In this document: positions 25,956-34,414 of the stretch, in pieces
Position numbering within the stretch: position 1 is the stretch's first letter
How the letters are laid out: the number at the start of each line of letters is the position of its first letter
From: JAGPDF01 sp052035735
GTDB taxonomy: Bacteria; Acidobacteriota; Thermoanaerobaculia; Multivoradales; JAGPDF01
Length of the DNA: 34,823 nt
NCBI GenBank assembly: GCA_052035735.1
Contig: JBPOHI010000060.1
Location: 1 to 34,823 of the forward strand
Direction of reading: 5' to 3'
The notes under the pieces: model-generated
Database searches by the model: none
Seen by the model: the letters and a program-made list of their open reading frames with translations, nothing else
Told to the model about the DNA's origin: nothing
Program-made: the position numbers and the translations under genes

Positions 25956-27497
25956 ATGGCAACCCACCAGACCGTCCTCATCCTCGATTTCGGCAGCCAG
26001 TTCACCCAGTTGATCGCCCGCCGGCTGCGCGAGCAGCGGGTCTACTGCGAAGTTCACCCGTTCTCGATGCCGGCCGACGAGATCCGCCGCCGGGCCCCCA
26101 TCGGCATCGTCCTGTCGGGCGGGCCGCAAAGCGTCTACGACGCCGGCGCGCCGCACGCGGAACGGGCGCTGCTCGAGCTCGGCATACCCGTCCTCGGCAT
26201 CTGCTACGGCATGCAACTGGTCGCCCACCTGCTCGACGGCAAGGTCGAGCACGCCACCCGGCGGGAGTACGGGCGGGCAGAGGTCGAGGTCCAGGAGCGC
26301 GGCCTGCTGTTCGCCGGCCTCGACTCTGCGGAGACCGTGTGGATGAGTCATGGCGACCACGTCACCCGGCTTCCCGCGGGCTTCGTGCAGACCGCGCGCA
26401 CGCCGAATGCCGCCGTCGTGGGCATGGAGGATCGCGCACGCGGTATCTACTGCATCCAGTTCCACCCCGAGGTCTCGCACACCGTGCACGGCTCGGCCGT
26501 GCTGCACAACTTCCTCTACAAAGCCTGCGGCGCCACCGGCGACTGGACGATGGCCTCCTATCTCGACGAAGCGGCGGTGGCGATCCGCGAGCGCACGCGC
26601 GGCCAGAGGGTGCTGTGCGGCATCTCGGGCGGCGTCGACTCGGCGGTCACCGCGGCGCTGCTCAAGCGGGCGATCGGCGACGACCTGGTCTCGGTGTTCG
26701 TCGACACCGGCCTGCTGCGCAAGGGAGAGCGGGCGCAGGTCGAGGCGAGCCTCACCGACGGACTCGGCATCCCGATCGTCACCGCCGACGCCGGCGCGGA
26801 CTTCCTCGGCGCTCTCGCCGGCGTCACCGACCCCGAGGCCAAGCGCAAGGCGATCGGGCGGATCTTCATCGACGTCTTCCAGCGCGAAGCGCGGAAGTTC
26901 TCCGGCGTGAAGTTCCTCGCCCAGGGGACGCTCTACCCGGACGTCATCGAATCGACCTCGGTGCGCGGGCCGTCGGCGGTCATCAAGTCGCACCACAACG
27001 TCGGCGGTCTGCCCGAGAAACTCGGCTTCGAGCTCGTCGAGCCGCTGCGCTGGCTGTTCAAGGACGAGGTCCGTCAGCTCGGCCGCGAGCTCGGCCTGCC
27101 GGAGGAGTTCATCGGCCGACATCCGTTCCCCGGTCCCGGCCTCGCGGTGCGCATCCTCGGCGAAGTCACCGCCGAGAAGGTCGCGCTGTTGCAGGAGGCC
27201 GACGCCATCTTCCTCGCCGAGCTGCGCGAGAGCGGCTGGTACGAGAAAGTTTCGCAGGCGTTCGCGGTGCTGCTGCCGGTCAAGACCGTCGGTGTCATGG
27301 GCGACTTCCGCACCTACGAGAACGTCCTCGCCCTGCGCTCGGTCGAGACCCACGACTTCATGACCGCCGACTGGAGCCACCTGCCGTACGAGCTCCTCGG
27401 CCGCGCCGCCAACCGCATCGTCAACGAAGTCCGCGGTATCAACCGCGTGGTCTACGACGTCACCTCGAAGCCGCCGGGGACGATCGAATGGGAGTAG
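25956..27497 (+). CDS. guaA: GMP synthase (glutamine-hydrolysing)
   Basis: A 513-residue enzyme amidating XMP to GMP. The class I glutamine amidotransferase domain (1-~190) has the catalytic Cys in LGICYGMQLVAH and the His-Glu pair in CIQFHPEVSHT. The PP-loop ATP pyrophosphatase domain has LCGISGGVDSAVTAALL (SGGVDS). The dimerisation domain ends HNVGGLPEKLGFELVEPLRWLFKDE, PFPGPGLAVRILG and the C-terminal TSKPPGTIEWE, which is almost invariant in GuaA. The 3' end overlaps a 25-bp repeat (27476-27500) whose second copy lies at 34415-34439, so guaA appears to be the integration target of the following island and has kept an intact end. Confidence 0.97.
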   Translation: MATHQTVLILDFGSQFTQLIARRLREQRVYCEVHPFSMPADEIRRRAPIGIVLSGGPQSVYDAGAPHAERALLELGIPVLGICYGMQLVAHLLDGKVEHATRREYGRAEVEVQERGLLFAGLDSAETVWMSHGDHVTRLPAGFVQTARTPNAAVVGMEDRARGIYCIQFHPEVSHTVHGSAVLHNFLYKACGATGDWTMASYLDEAAVAIRERTRGQRVLCGISGGVDSAVTAALLKRAIGDDLVSVFVDTGLLRKGERAQVEASLTDGLGIPIVTADAGADFLGALAGVTDPEAKRKAIGRIFIDVFQREARKFSGVKFLAQGTLYPDVIESTSVRGPSAVIKSHHNVGGLPEKLGFELVEPLRWLFKDEVRQLGRELGLPEEFIGRHPFPGPGLAVRILGEVTAEKVALLQEADAIFLAELRESGWYEKVSQAFAVLLPVKTVGVMGDFRTYENVLALRSVETHDFMTADWSHLPYELLGRAANRIVNEVRGINRVVYDVTSKPPGTIEWE

Positions 27498-27500
27498 GCG
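27476..27500 (+). repeat. Left copy of the guaA 3'-end direct repeat (candidate attL)
   Basis: This stretch encodes the last codons of guaA and its TAG stop. It matches 34415-34439 at 21 of 25 positions in direct orientation, including an uninterrupted TGGGAGTAGG core. The 3' end of guaA is a known integration site for genomic islands and conjugative elements in many bacteria. Confidence 0.7.
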
Positions 27501-27538
27501 TGCAAGTCGCCGCTGGCCCGCCGCGAGAGGCTTGCACG
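27499..27538. repeat. Inverted repeat directly after guaA
   Basis: CGTGCAAG (27499-27506) and CTTGCACG (27531-27538) can pair perfectly over 8 bp around a GC-rich 24-base loop. It abuts the repeat core and could be an arm of the attachment site or part of the guaA transcript end. Confidence 0.4.
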
Positions 27539-27554
27539 TTCCTGCTATTTCAAG

Positions 27555-27580
27555 GCTGGCGGGCCTCTGAGCCCGCCAGC
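27555..27580 (+). terminator. Strong hairpin, likely guaA terminator
   Basis: GCTGGCGGGC and GCCCGCCAGC form a perfect 10-bp stem with a CTCTGA loop, preceded by CAAG and followed by TTTCAG. It is the clearest intrinsic-terminator-like structure in the window, though the U tract is only three bases. Confidence 0.6.
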
Positions 27581-27704
27581 TTTCAGAGTCATGGCAAGCC
27601 GAATGACTAAAGCGCTCGAGAGTCTGCGAGGTGCATCGGCGAGGAGCAGTCATCTTCACCGATAGCGAGATATTTGCCTCAGACGCTCGCAAGACCAACT
27701 AGGC

Positions 27705-27717
27705 GGGAGGCAGTTTG
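27705..27717 (+). promoter_or_regulatory. Ribosome-binding site and TTG start of the ptuA-like gene
   Basis: GGGAGG (27705-27710) lies four bases before TTG at 27715. No ATG or GTG sits near, so the Shine-Dalgarno decides this unusual start. A true leader with ribosome-binding site contrasts with the leaderless chromosomal genes nearby. Confidence 0.6.
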
Positions 27718-29268
27718 CCAAACTACTTCAGGTTCATTCCCGGGCAGGAGCGTCCACCCATAGCAGGGGAGTGGAGCGCGTTTCTGACAGACGACGGCTG
27801 GGACGACTTCGGATTCAAGACCATGTTTTGGCTTACGGTGAAGTCAGGGGGCACGCTCACAAGAATTGGACCGGTCAAGATAGGCCGATTTGGACTGGCT
27901 CCGGGACACGGCCGACCAATCCTCCCTGGCGAATTTGAGTTTCTTGATGAGAACTACTTCTCGGTTGGGCAAGAGGAGATGTACTACGAGAAGCTGAACG
28001 AATTCGGTGAAGGCGTGCGGCTCGACCTGCTTCAGCGTCTGAGAGATTGTGCCCTTGACAGAGCGTTGTTTGAACGCGCCTATCCGGAAGAGGTACTTAC
28101 AACCTCCTTGCTCCGGAACATCAGCCCTCGAACCGTAACAGGCCAGTTTAGGCGGCTTGCCAACGGGGGAGTTCGCTTGTCCGAGTTCGAATTTCAGTTC
28201 GTAGAAAGCGCGAGACCAAGCCCGATTGTAGAGCCACTCGAACTGAAGTTTAAGGTGGTCCCAGATTCTAATCCCCCTACGAACGTTCACGTACTTATCG
28301 GAAGTAACGGCGTTGGGAAGACCCACCTTTTGAACCAAATGGCCCAAGCGCTCCTTTTGGACTACTCTCACTTGTCCGGCGGTTGGCGATTCGAGCCCGC
28401 CAATGAGATGGAGGACACCTCTGGGTTTTTTGCTAGCGTCGTTTCAGTTTCGTTCAGCGCCTTCGAGTCGTTCGATCCGGCCTCGGTGATAAGAAACGCC
28501 TACAACAAGACGCAGTATCAGTATGTAGGCCTTCGGCGCACGTCAGAAAGCCAGTCGGCACCAGGTTCGTACCCGAAATCGGTGGAAGAGCTCGCAGGTG
28601 ACTTTTCGCGGAGCTTTGCAAATTGTCTTACTGATTCTCGAGCGCACCGGTTGAGGAAGGCTCTTCAAGTTCTGGAGTCCGACCCCGTCTTTGGTCAAGC
28701 CGACCTGGTATCTCTCACTGCAGGAGCCGACCCTGATGAATCAGCTTCAGCGCTCGCAGCTAGTGTATTCAACAAGCTGAGTGCAGGCCACAAGATTGTA
28801 CTTCTGACCGTCACGCGCCTCGTAGAGCTAGTTGAGGAGCGCACGCTCGTTCTGCTAGACGAACCCGAGGCGCACCTGCATCCGCCGCTGATCTCTGCCT
28901 TTGTGCGAGCGCTATCGAATCTGTTGATTGATAGGAACGGCGTAGCGATTGTGGCCACTCATTCGCCAGTAGTGCTGCAGGAGGTTCCTCGCCGATGCGT
29001 TTGGAAGATTCGAAGAGTCGATGCAATCTCAAGGTTCGAGCGACCGGATGTTGAAACGTTTGGCGAGAACGTTGGCACGTTGACTCGCGAGGTCTTTGGA
29101 CTAGAAGTCACTCACTCGGGATTCCACACCATGATCGATCATGCGGTGGAGGAAGATCTCGACTTCGAACGTATTGTTGGTCGATTCAGGGGAGAGCTTG
29201 GAACTGAAGCTCGGGCGGTCGCGAGGGCTCTACTGGCAAGTCGCGGATCGAATGGGATGGATCGATGA
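27715..29268 (+). CDS. ptuA: Septu (PtuA)-like ABC-family ATPase with long N-terminal domain
   Basis: A 517-residue ATPase. Walker A is IGSNGVGKTHLL (residues 196-203 for GSNGVGKT), an ABC-signature-like KLSAGHKIV is at 354-362, Walker B LVLLDEPEAHLHP at 378-390 and the switch His416 in VAIVATHSP. This places it in the AAA_15/AAA_21 group of SMC/OLD-like ATPases. The next gene encodes an HNH nuclease in an ATGA overlap, the arrangement of Septu anti-phage systems. Odd point: about 190 residues, largely beta-rich and acidic (for example WDDFGFKTMFWL and the LPGEFEFLDENYFSVG segment), precede Walker A, while in typical PtuA the Walker A lies near the N-terminus. I do not recognise this domain; it could be a sensor. 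Lower GC and a TTG start suggest transfer. No TOPRIM domain is present. Confidence 0.8.
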   Translation: MPNYFRFIPGQERPPIAGEWSAFLTDDGWDDFGFKTMFWLTVKSGGTLTRIGPVKIGRFGLAPGHGRPILPGEFEFLDENYFSVGQEEMYYEKLNEFGEGVRLDLLQRLRDCALDRALFERAYPEEVLTTSLLRNISPRTVTGQFRRLANGGVRLSEFEFQFVESARPSPIVEPLELKFKVVPDSNPPTNVHVLIGSNGVGKTHLLNQMAQALLLDYSHLSGGWRFEPANEMEDTSGFFASVVSVSFSAFESFDPASVIRNAYNKTQYQYVGLRRTSESQSAPGSYPKSVEELAGDFSRSFANCLTDSRAHRLRKALQVLESDPVFGQADLVSLTAGADPDESASALAASVFNKLSAGHKIVLLTVTRLVELVEERTLVLLDEPEAHLHPPLISAFVRALSNLLIDRNGVAIVATHSPVVLQEVPRRCVWKIRRVDAISRFERPDVETFGENVGTLTREVFGLEVTHSGFHTMIDHAVEEDLDFERIVGRFRGELGTEARAVARALLASRGSNGMDR

Positions 29269-30128
29269 TCAAGCTGTCTAGGCCGCCACATTCTGCATCG
29301 AGCGCTTTCAGACTTTGCGCCTCAGGAGTCAGGAGTCGGGGACTTCGTAGAAGGCTGGAGAGCGTCGAGCGAAGCGTGGAGCGTGCGTCTGAAGAGTTCG
29401 AAGTGGCGGCGACCAGCAACCGGCTATTTCAACTGTCTCAGCACCGAATCGTAGGCGGGGCCGTGACCAGGAAGGAGATGGAGGATCTTTATTCCTTCAG
29501 AATGGCGCGGCCGGGAAGCGCCGGATATGGCATTTACGCTTCCATACTGTCTCTTGCTCCGCTCGAACGATGCCCACTTTGTGGACACGGTAGAGCTTCT
29601 ACGTTGGATCATCACCTTCCGAAATCGAAGTTCCCCTCGCTAGCTGTTGCTCCGCTCAACCTGCTTCCTGCATGCTCTGACTGCAATGCAGCTAAGCGTT
29701 CAGCGATTCCGCTTGTGCCAGAAGACGAGACGCTACACCCCTACTTTGACGATCTTGGTTCACACCAATGGCTGCGAGCTCAGATTCTCGAGAGCGCCCC
29801 AGCGGTCGCAAAGTTCTTTGTCGAGCCGGGACCGGATTGGTCACCTACTCTTGCGGCGCGCGTTCAGAAGCACTTCTCCTTGTTTCGCTTGGCTCGGCTC
29901 TATTCGTCCGAAGCAGCAAACGAGCTCTCAGGAATTGCTGACAACGTTCAACGCCTCTTTGAGAGCGGTGGTCCAGAACTGGTAAGGCTTGAATTGGGCG
30001 CGCAAGCGAGGTCTCGTGTTCGCTCTCGGATCAATTCTTGGCAGAGCGCGACGTATAGGGCTTTGGTCGAAAGCGAGTGGTACTGCGCTGGTGGATTCGT
30101 GCAGCGGCGAGTTGAGTATCCGCGCTGA
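29265..30128 (+). CDS. ptuB: HNH endonuclease, PtuB-like partner
   Basis: A 287-residue nuclease. The core is a zinc-bound HNH fold: CPLC (Cys103, Cys106), LDHHLPKSKFP (Asp115-His116-His117, Lys120), an Asn132 in PLNLLPAC and a second Cys pair C137-C140 in CSDCNAAKRS. The first ~90 residues are helical and basic, probably for contact with the ATPase or DNA. The last ~110 residues are helical and uncharacterised. The start ATG overlaps the ATPase stop, so both are expected to be made together. In Septu the ATPase and HNH protein form a complex that degrades nucleic acid on phage infection; that function here is inferred. Alternative: an HNH subunit of a different ATPase-nuclease defence type. 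Confidence 0.82.
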   Translation: MIKLSRPPHSASSAFRLCASGVRSRGLRRRLESVERSVERASEEFEVAATSNRLFQLSQHRIVGGAVTRKEMEDLYSFRMARPGSAGYGIYASILSLAPLERCPLCGHGRASTLDHHLPKSKFPSLAVAPLNLLPACSDCNAAKRSAIPLVPEDETLHPYFDDLGSHQWLRAQILESAPAVAKFFVEPGPDWSPTLAARVQKHFSLFRLARLYSSEAANELSGIADNVQRLFESGGPELVRLELGAQARSRVRSRINSWQSATYRALVESEWYCAGGFVQRRVEYPR

Positions 30129-30264
30129 ACCGTTGAGAAGCGGGGGGGTGAAATGGACCTCGAAATTGAGCTTGGCGCCTGGAGGACAGGGCTTGAGGCT
30201 CCGCTCGATCAGATGGAGCAGTGCGACCGCGAGGTCAAAGGTGACCCCAGTTGATGCCAGGCGG
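30129..30264. other. Spacer between the two convergent defence modules
   Basis: This 136-base stretch separates the HNH stop from the helicase stop. It holds a G run (GGGGGGG near 30145) and a minus-strand frame extending the sequence after the helicase, reading GVTFDLAVALLHLIERSLK, without an obvious start. No convincing terminator or RNA was seen. It may be a relic or simply a junction. Confidence 0.4.
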
Positions 30265-31998
30265 TCAGATTTGGTGGAGGCGAACCTCACACCCTCCGTT
30301 GACGAGAAGTACCTGGAGCCGCGCGGCCCGGCTCTTGGGCACGGCGATGGCGAGCAGGCGCTCAGCCCGCGAGGCTCCGACGTAGATCTTGCGAGCCTCT
30401 TCTTCAGCGCCCGTTGAGGCTTGGCCTTCGAGGAGGTCGATGATCGCGCCGGCTCTCTTCGTTGTCATAACCACGCACACTCCGGGAAATTCTTGCCCCT
30501 TGACGGAGTGGATCGTGCGGGCCGGCGAAGAATTTGTCGGCGCGTGTGCGATCGCCGTCGTCAGGTCTGGGTGCCACTTGAGGCGCTGACTGATGGTGGA
30601 GTTTATGACGACGCCGGCGGCGAGAAGACTGCGCGCTCTGTCCAGCCATTGTCTAGCGGTTTCCGCCTGGTCGAAACGGAAGCCATTGGCGAGCTTGATA
30701 ATCTCCGGGCGCCAACGGCCGTCCTCAAGCCCTTTGCTCGATAGGTAGCTATGATAAGCACCCAACGCATCGATGTGGCCTTGAACCAGAAGTACGATCC
30801 GGTGCAGGTTGACGAGTGCGTCACGGCGATTTCCAACGGCGAACGCGAAATGATAGTTCATGGCCGCTTCCGCCAGAAGAAGCGTCATGTGAGCGTTGGG
30901 CTCTATCGTCGGTTGACCGATGGCTTTTGAAGCGCTCGCCCGCGTGGACGCTACTACCGGCGCGAGATGCAAGGGGATGCTCAGTTTCTCGACGAGGTCT
31001 CGGAAGCTTGAGCCGATGGCCAGAGAAACCGAGCTTCCCCCATACGACAGGATGTGGACCGGCGTCATATCGGCGCGATGCGGACCCAACGGTTCGTCCG
31101 GATCGGAGCGCGATGACGGCGGTCGAAGCATCACAATCGCCGCGCAGATTGCCGGACTGGATCTGAAATTCCCGCTCATCGGCAGACGATCTGATGAGTT
31201 GAACGTCGCTGCAAACCGTTGAAGTTCGTCGGTCACGCCGCCCCGAAATTGGTAGATCGATTGGTGGGGGTCGCAAATGACCTTGACGGTGATTCCGGAT
31301 GTTCGCAGCCAGTCAACAATCTCGAGATCGGCAGGATTACAGTCCTGAGCTTCGTCTACAATGATCTCCCGAAATCGGGCGGCGAGTGCGGATCCGAGGC
31401 GCTTGGCGAACGCCAAGTCTGCCAGTCTTTCACGGACACAGACACGGACATCTTCGAAGTCGATTTGCCCCTGGCTTCGCGCGCGTCTGATCGCTGCAAG
31501 CGCACCGGTCTCATGCGCCGCGATCTGGCGCTTGTCGACGTCGAAACCCGCTTCTCTTGCGATGGCGGGAATAACCTTGCCCGTCGCTCGGTCAAAGCAC
31601 TCCAACAGGAGCGGCTGCGCGCCATCGTAGGGCGGACGCACCTCCCATTTGCTCTTGTCGGGCACAAGCTTCGGCAAGCGGTCGCAACCCGGTATGCCGA
31701 ACGGCGCAATCAAGAACTGCCAAAGGAATCGATCGAACGTTCCAATGAAACTGGGGAACAATGGAGCCGGGAGTACGCCGAAAGCACGGAGGCGTGCCTC
31801 TAGCTCATCGACCGCAGCGTTTGTGAACGACAGGAACGCGACGCCGCGCCGGTCATCGGGATGAGACAGCAACTGACGGGCGCGCTCGACCATCGTCCTA
31901 GTCTTACCCGCGCCTGGGCAAGCCGTTACGAATGCCGTTCCAACGTGATCGATGACGTTCTGCTGCTCTTGGGTCGGAACATACGCGGAGAAGGTCAC
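30265..31998 (-). CDS. gajB: UvrD/PcrA-like superfamily 1 helicase, GajB-like
   Basis: A 577-residue SF1A helicase. Motifs in order: Q motif TQEQQNVID, Walker A ACPGAGKTRT (residues 26-35), Ia FLSFTNAAVDEL, II VDEAQD (Asp215-Asp219 region), III VICDPHQSIYQFRGG, IV SGNFRSSPAI, V TIHSVKGQEFPGV and VI KIYVGASRAERLLAI. All are intact. It is shorter than housekeeping UvrD (~720) and lacks its long 2B insertion. Start GTG 31998 overlaps the nuclease stop in a GTGA junction. A small UvrD-like helicase directly behind an OLD nuclease is the signature of Gabija, where GajB senses DNA ends and activates GajA. The typical GajB is somewhat shorter, so this is a long variant. Confidence 0.85.
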   Translation of the reverse strand: MTFSAYVPTQEQQNVIDHVGTAFVTACPGAGKTRTMVERARQLLSHPDDRRGVAFLSFTNAAVDELEARLRAFGVLPAPLFPSFIGTFDRFLWQFLIAPFGIPGCDRLPKLVPDKSKWEVRPPYDGAQPLLLECFDRATGKVIPAIAREAGFDVDKRQIAAHETGALAAIRRARSQGQIDFEDVRVCVRERLADLAFAKRLGSALAARFREIIVDEAQDCNPADLEIVDWLRTSGITVKVICDPHQSIYQFRGGVTDELQRFAATFNSSDRLPMSGNFRSSPAICAAIVMLRPPSSRSDPDEPLGPHRADMTPVHILSYGGSSVSLAIGSSFRDLVEKLSIPLHLAPVVASTRASASKAIGQPTIEPNAHMTLLLAEAAMNYHFAFAVGNRRDALVNLHRIVLLVQGHIDALGAYHSYLSSKGLEDGRWRPEIIKLANGFRFDQAETARQWLDRARSLLAAGVVINSTISQRLKWHPDLTTAIAHAPTNSSPARTIHSVKGQEFPGVCVVMTTKRAGAIIDLLEGQASTGAEEEARKIYVGASRAERLLAIAVPKSRAARLQVLLVNGGCEVRLHQI

Positions 31999-34004
31999 GA
32001 GACGACGACCTCTTCGATGGCCTTGGCGATGTAGGCGGGCACCACGAACTCGTCGCCATCCTCGATTAGGCGCGCGAGAATCTGAGCGAAATCGCCTTTG
32101 CGCGTTTTCTTGAATATCTCATGGATCTTCTTCGCGCGCTTATCGCCGCTGAGCGCAACGGCGTTGTCCCACTTCTTTTCAGATCTTGGGTGAAGCGTCA
32201 GGTACGCCTTGCGAAGGATGGCAGAATTTCCCGCCTCGAGCAGTTCAGCTTCCAGCGAGTAGACGCTCGTAACCGCTGCGAGATGCTCGCTCGCGCCGAG
32301 TGAGCCAGCCAGGCTCATCAAAGCAGCCTTGCGAACCTCGCCCGGAATCGGTGGCTCTTCTGAAATGGTCTCAACATCCCCGTCGGAGACCACGGATACG
32401 TCTTGCTCCGATGCGGGACTGGCGGTGACTTCTTCGCCGGTGTCACTCGGAAACTCCTCGTCGCCATCTTCGTCATCGTGGGTGTCGCCGGTCCCTTTGT
32501 CTCCGTCCGTCAGGATGACGACGCGGTCCGCTACACGAGCTCCATTGACCGTCGTCAGCAGCAGTGTCGCGTATGGGATGAAATCGACGCCATCGATGGG
32601 CACAAACACAGTTGATCTAAAAAGGCGAAGTTGGTCAGGGTGGTCTTTCAGAGTGCGGTGCTTTGCGATTGCCGGGAGGAGAAGCGCTTCAGCAATTCCT
32701 TCGACGAGCAAGACTCGTCCGCCGAACAATAGCGCCGCCTTGGTGACATCGAGATAGCGATCGACTTTGCGGCGCTCCAGTGCATCAAGCGGCATCAGCG
32801 ATAAGGGGATGCAGCGGGTGGACCTGCGAAGTGCCGCCGCTGTCATGGTGGCGGTGAGCGCATCGGTGCCCGCCACGTCGGTGCCGGTGTCGTCGGTGCT
32901 CAACCCACTTCCAATAACCGCCGCGTCCGCGACGGTCGGCTCGATGGTGGGTTCGCCAACCGGTGCTTGCTCGGTGTTCGCCACAACGGACTTGAACACT
33001 ACCAGTCGGTCGCTGTTAACCCATGCCGAGAGGTTAGGCGAATGCGTAGCGACTATCACTTGGAGCTCACCAGATGGAGAGTGGTCGACGGGCGCGTCTT
33101 TGCGCGATTGCTCGGCCTGGTCTCTCAGGAAGGCGAGGACGGCTGCCTGAAGCTGGGGATGGAGATGCGCCTCTGGCTCCTCAACGAGGAAGAGCGTGAG
33201 GTCGGCTGATCGGACCTTCTCAAGCTCAACGGCAATGATCGCCATGAACAGGAGATTTGCGTATCCGTGTCCAGAGTACCGAAGGTCTTCGGGGTCGACG
33301 CCGTGGTCGGCGAGTTTGAAACGCAGGTCGCGGGCGATATCCACCAGAGCTTCGTCCGTGGCGAACCCGAGCGAAGCTGTTTGTCGGCGAATACCCGACG
33401 TAAGGGCTGACAAACCCCTCTCGACTGCGCGGTCTACTTTGACGAGTACATCATGGGAGTGCGTCCTCGCGAGTTCTTTTGCGAGCTGTGCTGGCGTCGT
33501 CCCCTCGAGGAAGTGATTTAGTAGCGCCATGATCCGCGTAGGATTGCCAGACGCCAGAGAGCGCTTCGCGTCGCGGAGCGGCGGCAGGTAGACATGGCGA
33601 ACCATCTCGTAACAGCCTGGTTCGGCTGAGTTTCCTTCCTTGCCGGCCCAGAGCACCGGCTTGACGCCCGATCGGGCGCCATCGAAACGCATGCCGAAGC
33701 GAGCCTCTGTCAACGACGCGTCAGTGGCGGCCGAAATGAAGCGACCTTGTTGCCCCGTCGAAAGCTCAGCGAAGCAAGCCTCCAACTCGAAGTAGCTGGT
33801 CGCGCTCTGAAAGCGAACGTCCGTGGACTCGCAATAAATTTCGCGCCGTCCCCCGAGAGGCATTGTAAGTAGGCGAACTGCGTCGATCGCGTTGCTCTTA
33901 CCGCCGTTGTTTTCGCCCACGAAGACGGTCAAGTCTCTCTGAAGTTCGACGGTACCTTGATCGAACGAACGAAAGCTGTTGAGCTTTATGTTCTTGAGGT
34001 ACAT
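31995..34004 (-). CDS. gajA: OLD family ATPase-TOPRIM nuclease, GajA-like (class 2 OLD)
   Basis: A 669-residue protein from ATG 34004, chosen because GGGAGG lies five bases before it; the frame is open a further 21 codons upstream. The ATPase part has Walker A GENNGGKS (30-37), YSGHGYANLL signature-like loop, Walker B LVEEPEAHLHP (Val274-) and VIVATHSP. The TOPRIM domain has the catalytic Glu in VLLVEGIAEALLLP (Glu435) and DGD (500-502). A highly acidic, low-complexity insertion follows (~506-556, rich in Asp/Glu/Ser/Thr), then a SLEAELL element and the C-terminal helices. With the helicase downstream this is class 2 OLD/Gabija, in which GajA nicks DNA when NTP is depleted. The insertion makes it longer than usual GajA (~580). 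Confidence 0.87.
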   Translation of the reverse strand: MYLKNIKLNSFRSFDQGTVELQRDLTVFVGENNGGKSNAIDAVRLLTMPLGGRREIYCESTDVRFQSATSYFELEACFAELSTGQQGRFISAATDASLTEARFGMRFDGARSGVKPVLWAGKEGNSAEPGCYEMVRHVYLPPLRDAKRSLASGNPTRIMALLNHFLEGTTPAQLAKELARTHSHDVLVKVDRAVERGLSALTSGIRRQTASLGFATDEALVDIARDLRFKLADHGVDPEDLRYSGHGYANLLFMAIIAVELEKVRSADLTLFLVEEPEAHLHPQLQAAVLAFLRDQAEQSRKDAPVDHSPSGELQVIVATHSPNLSAWVNSDRLVVFKSVVANTEQAPVGEPTIEPTVADAAVIGSGLSTDDTGTDVAGTDALTATMTAAALRRSTRCIPLSLMPLDALERRKVDRYLDVTKAALLFGGRVLLVEGIAEALLLPAIAKHRTLKDHPDQLRLFRSTVFVPIDGVDFIPYATLLLTTVNGARVADRVVILTDGDKGTGDTHDDEDGDEEFPSDTGEEVTASPASEQDVSVVSDGDVETISEEPPIPGEVRKAALMSLAGSLGASEHLAAVTSVYSLEAELLEAGNSAILRKAYLTLHPRSEKKWDNAVALSGDKRAKKIHEIFKKTRKGDFAQILARLIEDGDEFVVPAYIAKAIEEVVVS

Positions 34005-34009
34005 TGAAT

Positions 34010-34015
34010 CCTCCC
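34010..34015 (-). promoter_or_regulatory. Ribosome-binding site fixing the gajA start
   Basis: On the minus strand GGGAGG is followed by ATTCA and then ATG at 34004. This favours the MYLKNIKLNSF start, which is the canonical OLD N-terminus, over the upstream ATG at 34067. Confidence 0.7.
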
Positions 34016-34312
34016 TAGACTCATCAAGCATAGGCAACGTGAGGTGTTCTCGATAGGGGCCGGTCACCCGACGGTAGCATTGTCCCGGAGTTAAAATATG
34101 AGCGATGCAGGCGGCGCTCGGTATCGGGTTTGAGGTGTGGTGCGGGGCGTCGATTTCGGCTCTAGGAAGCCACCTCTTGATGCGATTGCCGAGACCATCG
34201 CGACGGCAGTTCTTGGACTAGCTAGGGTTCACTCGCGCAGGGCAAGACTGCGGTGCAACTTGCAGCCGTTTTCGATAGATCAAGGAACCGCGATTCTCGT
34301 GCACGACAGCGA

Positions 34313-34340
34313 AACTCCAGCGATTGCGAGAGCTGGAGTT
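34313..34340. repeat. 9-bp inverted repeat near the right repeat
   Basis: AACTCCAGC (34313-34321) and GCTGGAGTT (34332-34340) pair perfectly around a 10-base loop, 75 bases inside the right guaA repeat. It might be a recombinase arm site or a transcript end; no U tract follows (CCTGATGG). Confidence 0.4.
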
Positions 34341-34414
34341 CCTGATGGTTAGGCTGACGGCATGAGACTTTCAGAACGATATTTTGCGCACCACTACAAC
34401 GCGTTGTCACGTCA

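Noticed and set aside
29989..30417. Plus-strand frame across the HNH and helicase ends
   Set aside because: It overlaps two recognised genes in other frames and has biased composition; only its middle lies in non-coding DNA.
34005..34067. 21-codon N-terminal extension of GajA
   Set aside because: The ATG at 34004 has a perfect Shine-Dalgarno and gives the usual OLD N-terminus; the extension shows no conserved feature.
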